From contig JAJKFJ010024964.1 in assembly GCA_027382625.1 (NCBI GenBank), positions 1 to 10,934 of the forward strand: a DNA stretch of 10,934 bases, read 5' to 3'. Position numbers and translations under genes: made by a program. The notes beneath the pieces were generated by a model, which saw nothing but the letters and a program-made list of their open reading frames with translations, made no database searches and was not told the origin of the DNA. Numbering within the stretch: position 1 is the stretch's first letter; every line of letters begins with the position of its first letter. Source of the DNA: Tetmemena sp. SeJ-2015 (taxonomy: Eukaryota; Ciliophora; Spirotrichea; Sporadotrichida; Oxytrichidae). Shown piece by piece: positions 7,381-10,934 of the stretch.

Positions 7381-7441
7381 TATATTAAAATTTGACTTGT
7401 AATATGCATTTTATTAAGCATTTTTAAATGTAATACATAAA

Positions 7442-7826
7442 TAATTTAATTTTTCTTATCCCCTTAAAATGCGTATCCCTTAACTGCTCTGGGATGATGC
7501 ATTTAGTTGGCTTTTAGTAAGATAAGAAGATGAAGTCTAGGGAGTCTTAAACTCTATATTCTTTACAAATTTCTTCCTAAACTTGCTTATGTCAACAAGT
7601 CTTTAATATTTATGGGGTCTAGTTCACTAATTAGAGATCATAACTCATTTGCCCCTTTTCATAATAGAGATGCCTGCTAATTACAAGTACTTCATGACTA
7701 TTTTTATAACAATTGCTACTTTCGACTACATACCTGCTGAATTGGTGCTAGGATGGATGATTGACGCTCCAGAAACCGATTCATTCAATGATTACTTTAA
7801 TGAACTAGATATCTTTTCAAATACAT
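7442..7826 (+). CDS. Large surface protein, conserved block before the channel-like domain
   Basis: Frame 2 reads KMRIPQLLWDD, then NSIFFTNFFLNLLMSTSLQY, LWGLVHQLEIITHLPLFIIE, MPANYKYFMTIFITIATFDY and IPAELVLGWMI, before TGA at 7829-7831. This is the most recognisable part of the protein. 'S-x-x-x-L-W-x-L-V-x-x-L-Q-I-I-x-H-x-P-L-F', then 'P-A-N' and 'F-D-x-I-P', then an acidic 'F-N-x-x-F' stretch, is the conserved block found just before the first C-terminal membrane spans of large ciliate surface proteins. A shorter frame starting at 7649 is only its tail. The block contains one predicted membrane span near 7560-7640. Confidence 0.8.
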
Positions 7827-7892
7827 GTTGATTATAACAATAAGATTTATTTAATTTAATAATTATTGATCCTACTCAAGTTCTTAACATTT

Positions 7893-7945
7893 TAAGCTAT
7901 GAAAGTACTTTAAGCCTTTCGAATCTATAGAGTCTTTTTCTTAAA
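7893..7945 (+). CDS. Large surface protein, short segment between two junctions
   Basis: Frame 2 reads LSYESTLSLSNLQSLFLK, matching the 'G-Y-x-S-x-x-x-x-x-N-x-x-S-L-F' motif expected directly after the acidic block of the previous segment. The left join is not settled. A TTT repeat (7815-7817 and 7890-7892, 75 bp) or a 54-nt GT-AG element (7827-7880) both keep frame 2 and avoid the TGA at 7829. The right join is the 11-bp pointer at 7935-7945. Confidence 0.55.
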
Positions 7946-8151
7946 TAAACATTAGGATTGTATTCAGGAATAAAAAAAGAATAATCAAAAATAGATATTT
8001 GTCGACCAGACTCTGTTCTAAGAATTAAAGTTAATTATCTTAGGAAACGAGGAAGGTTAATTCTAAATTTTAAAAATCCTAACTTTTCATGTCAGAAATG
8101 GGAGCTGTTTCCTTCTATAAACTTATTAGATGCTAGTACATTTTTCTTAAA
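7946..8151 (+). other. Internal eliminated sequence, 206 bp, with 11-bp pointer TTTTTCTTAAA
   Basis: TTTTTCTTAAA occurs at 7935-7945 and 8141-8151. Deleting one copy and the 195 bp between joins frame 2 to frame 1. The protein is then continuous from LSNLQSLFLK to IKLNISVRISYIWAFQW, which is where a membrane span should follow. Both the repeat length and the restored frame argue for a true pointer pair. Confidence 0.7.
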
Positions 8152-10165
8152 ATTAAATTGAATATTTCTGTACGTATTAGTTATATATGGGCTTTTCAGT
8201 GGATAAGTATTCTTCTGGATTTTACAAAAAACTCTGCCAAGGTAATTATGAGTTTGTTTAATTTTTAGGACTCGAAAGATTTATTAGGCATACTCCAATA
8301 AAGTCTAAGACTTAAAATAATATTTAGATACTTTAGCATTAGATTCTTCTTTGAGGGATTTATTGAATTCTTTTTATGCGCTGTACTTAACTTTTACTTG
8401 GTAAATTAATTAGCACTAAGTACATATATAGGCAGACTTTTAATCATAGCCAACAACCTTGAATACAGTTTTTGCTTATATTTTTCTCTTAAAAGCGTTC
8501 GCTTTCATAATTTTCACAGCTTATGCTTCAATAATGGAAGAAGAGGAAAGGAAATTCAAAGCCTTAAGTGAAAAATAAATTATGGACAAAATTCATAATT
8601 TTATGAACCACTTTTTGAGGATGATTATTTTATTTGTCAGGCAAGAGAACATTTACACAAGGATGAGTATTTTAGTTTTTCTAATGAGAAGGATCCTGAT
8701 TTGTGTACTCAGTATTTTCTCTGCCTCAGGATATATCCAAATAATTAGCAATACAGTATTCCAAGTATTTCTAATAATGTATCTCCTTTAAGTATAGCCA
8801 ATGGAAAATCCTCTGTAAAACAAAATTGAAATATTCAACGAGATAATTATTCTCATTCTACACTATTTTGTGTTAAGCTTCTCTGAGGCGTTCCCAGATC
8901 TGGAAATAGAATTTCGCTATAGTGTTGGCTATTTAATGATTGGATTTACTTTGATTTCTCTATTCGCAAACACGGCAATAATGTGCTATCAATCTTTAAT
9001 AGCTTTTAAATAGAGAGTACTTCCTAAAATTATCCAAAAGCTCAAAAAATATTGTAGATCAATTTAAACGAAGCTGTGCAAGAAGAAAGATTAAAAAGTT
9101 TTCAGTGCGAATAAATTCCAAGTTAACCTTGATATTAAAAGCAAGGAGCAAAAAGATAATTCTTCACACAATATGAATACCTTGATTGATTATCCTCGCT
9201 AAACTCACTTCACAGACATCAGAATGAGCTAAGAAACAATGGCTAAGCCTTTTGCGATTGCCTATGATCCCTTCGATAGTTTCTATAATGATAAACCAGT
9301 TAATCTTTCTCCTCCAATAAAATAGCTTAGATAAACATTCTATTTAAATAGCCTTAAATATATTTATTTTTATCATTTAAATTAATTTAAAAGACAATTT
9401 GTTAATAGATCGAAGATATCAGTTAGAATCAAAAATAAAAAATAGAGCAAAAGACTCGGCTAATAGCACAATAACACTAAAATACATCAGAGTAAATTCA
9501 AACTCAGAAAAATAGAAAAAGTGGATTTCGATGATTTCTAAGACTAGTTTTCTTTCTATAGAAGCAAAGAATTCAATTTTAATTAGTCAAAAGATCCTAT
9601 TTTATAAGAAAAGTACAACAGCAACAGAAGTAAATTTTTTATTTAAAGCCATTTTTCTCTTTTATATATCCGAAGAAATTTTTATTCTACAATAATAAAG
9701 TAAATATAAATACAAAATAGTCTTTTAGATAAAAAGATAAATCATAAAAACTCAGAGCAAATGTGCGCAGCTTTCTAAATTAAATTAGCACATATTCTGT
9801 GCAAAAACATAAAGATCTTTATATTTGAACTATTTTAATTAAGCAGAAATAATGTATGGGAGAATAATGAATTAGCAAGCAAGCCTTTCAAAAGCTTTTG
9901 TAAATTTGCAGAAGCTGATCAAGTTAGAACATAAAATAGAATCCATGATAAATCAAATACAGTACATTAAAATGAGGAGCATTATATTAATACAATATTC
10001 AAACAGAGGCAATAATCTAGCTAATAAAAGCCATCTCAATTAAAGTCTTCTACATTTATATTTAGATAGTCTAATTCTAAATCAATTAAGCCTGACCACC
10101 CTGTATTTAAGAACTTGCTTATGGCTTTTGATGAATTAGCACAAATTCCATAATAATAATTATGA
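8141..10165 (+). CDS. Large surface protein, C-terminal multi-pass domain and cytoplasmic tail
   Basis: Frame 1 runs from the pointer to 8400 and frame 2 from 8432 to TGA 10163-10165, joined by a 31-nt intron. Membrane spans are visible at about 8167-8220 (ISYIWAFQWISILL), 8320-8400 (RFFFEGFIEFFLCAVLNFYL), 8450-8525, 8663-8790 (two), 8845-8885 and 8917-9006 (GYLMIGFTLISLFANTAIM). The 'R-F-F-x-E-G-x-x-E' entry into a span and the 'QPMENPLQNKIEIFNEIIIL' loop are hallmarks, as I recall, of the C-terminal domain of large ciliate surface proteins, which is TRP/polycystin-like in layout. A polar tail of about 385 residues follows, rich in Gln, Asn, Lys and Ser, many of the Gln being TAA/TAG. A short Pro/Phe motif (KPFAIAYDPFDSFY) lies near 9245-9287. 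The stretch at about 9340-9400 and 9640-9830 is AT-rich and may hide further in-frame removals. Confidence 0.8.
8401..8431 (+). other. Spliceosomal intron, 31 nt
   Basis: GTAAAT...ATATAG. Splicing at phase 0 moves the reading from frame 1 to frame 2 and gives VLNFYLADFQSQPTTLNTVF, continuing into the next membrane span. Without it, frame 1 ends at TGA near 8569 and the conserved spans downstream are out of frame. No repeat suggesting a pointer was seen at its ends. Confidence 0.7.
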
Positions 10166-10572
10166 AAGTTAGCTTAACTTAAATTTGATATAATCAAGCA
10201 AACCTATACAATTTTAAAGCTTAGAATCTAATATTTATTAAAGTCAACATTAAATTCTATAATTATATTTAGAAAAGAATTTAATTGCAAAAAAAATAAA
10301 TTAAATTAACAATGTAATATTCATTCCAAATATAAAAAATTATTTGGTTACTTTCATTTTCTTAATTTCAAAATCTTACTTAATTAGTAAAAAGAAAATA
10401 AATGTCAAGGTTAAAACGCAAATTATGAGCTTCTATAAGACTAAGATAATTATAAATAAGATGATTAGTGTGACTTGATTTTTAATTAAAACTAAATTGA
10501 CTCACATAAATGTTAATTAAAACTGCAGTTTTTCACTACATCTTAATTGCTTCTCTCTTTCTCTTTGATTAC
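10166..10572. other. Space between two convergent gene ends
   Basis: AT-rich, with no protein-like frame on either strand. It should contain the 3' untranslated regions of the plus-strand surface gene and the minus-strand gene at 10573-10934 and, if each forms its own macronuclear chromosome, their telomere-addition sites. No marker of these sites is visible. Confidence 0.5.
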
Positions 10573-10934
10573 TCAGTTCTGTCTAGATCTTGCTTCGGCA
10601 GCAATTTCCCAGTTAAATAAATATTAAAATAGTCCTACTGCAGTACGGAGGAGATACTGAGCTGTTAGCGGGTGACCAGGGAATATCAGATTCCTTAAAA
10701 TAATAATATAAATAATCTTGATGTACTTTGGAGGCAAAACTACACTCCCTTCTTAATTCTACTCTACTCCAATTTTATTTTAAATCATCGGAGCCATATC
10801 TTATGCAATTATTAAATTAGAAAGTTAATAACTTTCCCATACCATTAAACCAATACACAAGCAAATGGTTCTCCAACTTGAAAACAACATCATTCCAGTC
10901 ATATCCCAAATGCTGAACTTCTTCCCTCAAGCTA
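10573..10934 (-). CDS. 3' part of an unknown gene with two introns (minus strand, runs off the window)
   Basis: Three exons, 10843-10934 (5' end outside the window), 10727-10799 and 10573-10693, join through two small introns to one frame ending at TGA 10573-10575. The protein is about 94 residues in this window: VQHLGYDWNDVVFKLENHLL, then VYWFNDMAPMIQNKIGVEQN, QEGSVVLPPKNLIFPGHPLT and AQYLLRTAVGLFQYLFNWEI, ending AAEARSRQN. The sequence is G+C-richer than its flanks and very regular, so I am confident it is coding, but I do not recognise the family. It converges on the surface gene. A U6-like string on the plus strand near 10589-10602 is coincidental. Confidence 0.65.
10694..10726 (-). other. 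Spliceosomal intron, 33 nt (minus strand)
   Basis: Starts GTACAT and ends TTTTAAG on the minus strand. It is a multiple of three and free of TGA, so retention is possible. Splicing gives VVLPPKNLIFPGHP in place of an Ile-rich insert. Confidence 0.5.
10800..10842 (-). other. Spliceosomal intron, 43 nt (minus strand)
   Basis: Starts GTATGG and ends CATAAG on the minus strand. Its length is not a multiple of three. Removal joins VYWFN to DMAPMIQNK and connects two well-composed frames that are otherwise out of register. Confidence 0.6.

Noticed and set aside
7826..7880. TTGAT repeat (7828-7832 and 7866-7870) as a pointer
   Set aside because: The in-frame TGA lies inside the repeat and would remain after excision.
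8582..8791. Short separate gene starting at ATG 8582
   Set aside because: It is an internal part of the long frame that runs from 8432 to 10165 when TAA/TAG are read as Gln.
10589..10602. CTTGCTTCGGCAGC resembles the 5' stem-loop of U6 snRNA
   Set aside because: The U6 core (ACAGAGA, AGC triad region) does not follow, and the same bases are coding on the minus strand (EIAAEARSRQN).
1..10934. Telomere-bearing (C4A4) transposons, CRISPR arrays, tRNA or rRNA genes
   Set aside because: No C4A4 repeat block, regular spaced repeats, or cloverleaf/rRNA-like sequence was seen by eye.

Overview
The window reads as germline (micronuclear) DNA of a spirotrich ciliate of the Oxytricha/Stylonychia type. 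Three things point there. Long reading frames appear only when TAA and TAG are read as glutamine and TGA is the sole stop. Introns are tiny GT-AG elements of about 30-65 nt. The coding sequence comes as short islands separated by AT-rich filler, and at several junctions a short direct repeat sits exactly where removing the filler restores the frame. That is the layout of macronuclear-destined segments (MDSs), internal eliminated sequences (IESs) and pointers. Species, and every homology stated here, are from memory of protein families; no search was run.

The main gene runs left to right on the + strand and looks like one very large ciliate surface/membrane protein. Supported pieces, in order, are: a propeller-like N-terminal part (about 1400-2001), Ig/cadherin-like repeat pieces (4158-4304, 5081-5190, 5828-6067, 6188-6247, 6481-6992), a juxtamembrane part (7137-7380), the first conserved extracellular/membrane block (7442-7826), and a C-terminal multi-pass membrane region with a long Gln/Asn/Lys-rich tail ending at TGA 10163-10165. 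The C-terminal half is in linear, non-scrambled order. Its best-supported junction is an 11-bp repeat at 7935-7945 and 8141-8151: deleting 206 bp there joins frame 2 to frame 1. A 31-nt intron at 8401-8431 then joins frame 1 to frame 2.

Interleaved with that gene are coding islands that do not look like it. On the minus strand these are 94-240, about 975-1082, 2741-3088 and 5196-5597 (with a 39-nt GTAAGT intron). On the plus strand they are 1203-1394, 2396-2632, 3811-4070 (with a 65-nt GTAAGT intron) and 4442-4579. They may be MDSs of other genes nested in this locus, or inverted MDSs of one gene. The sequence alone does not decide.

The right edge holds the 3' part of another minus-strand gene (10573-10934, two small introns). 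It converges on the main gene across about 400 bp of AT-rich sequence. I saw no bacterial features, CRISPR array, rRNA or tRNA, and no telomere-like C4A4 block marking a telomere-bearing transposon.
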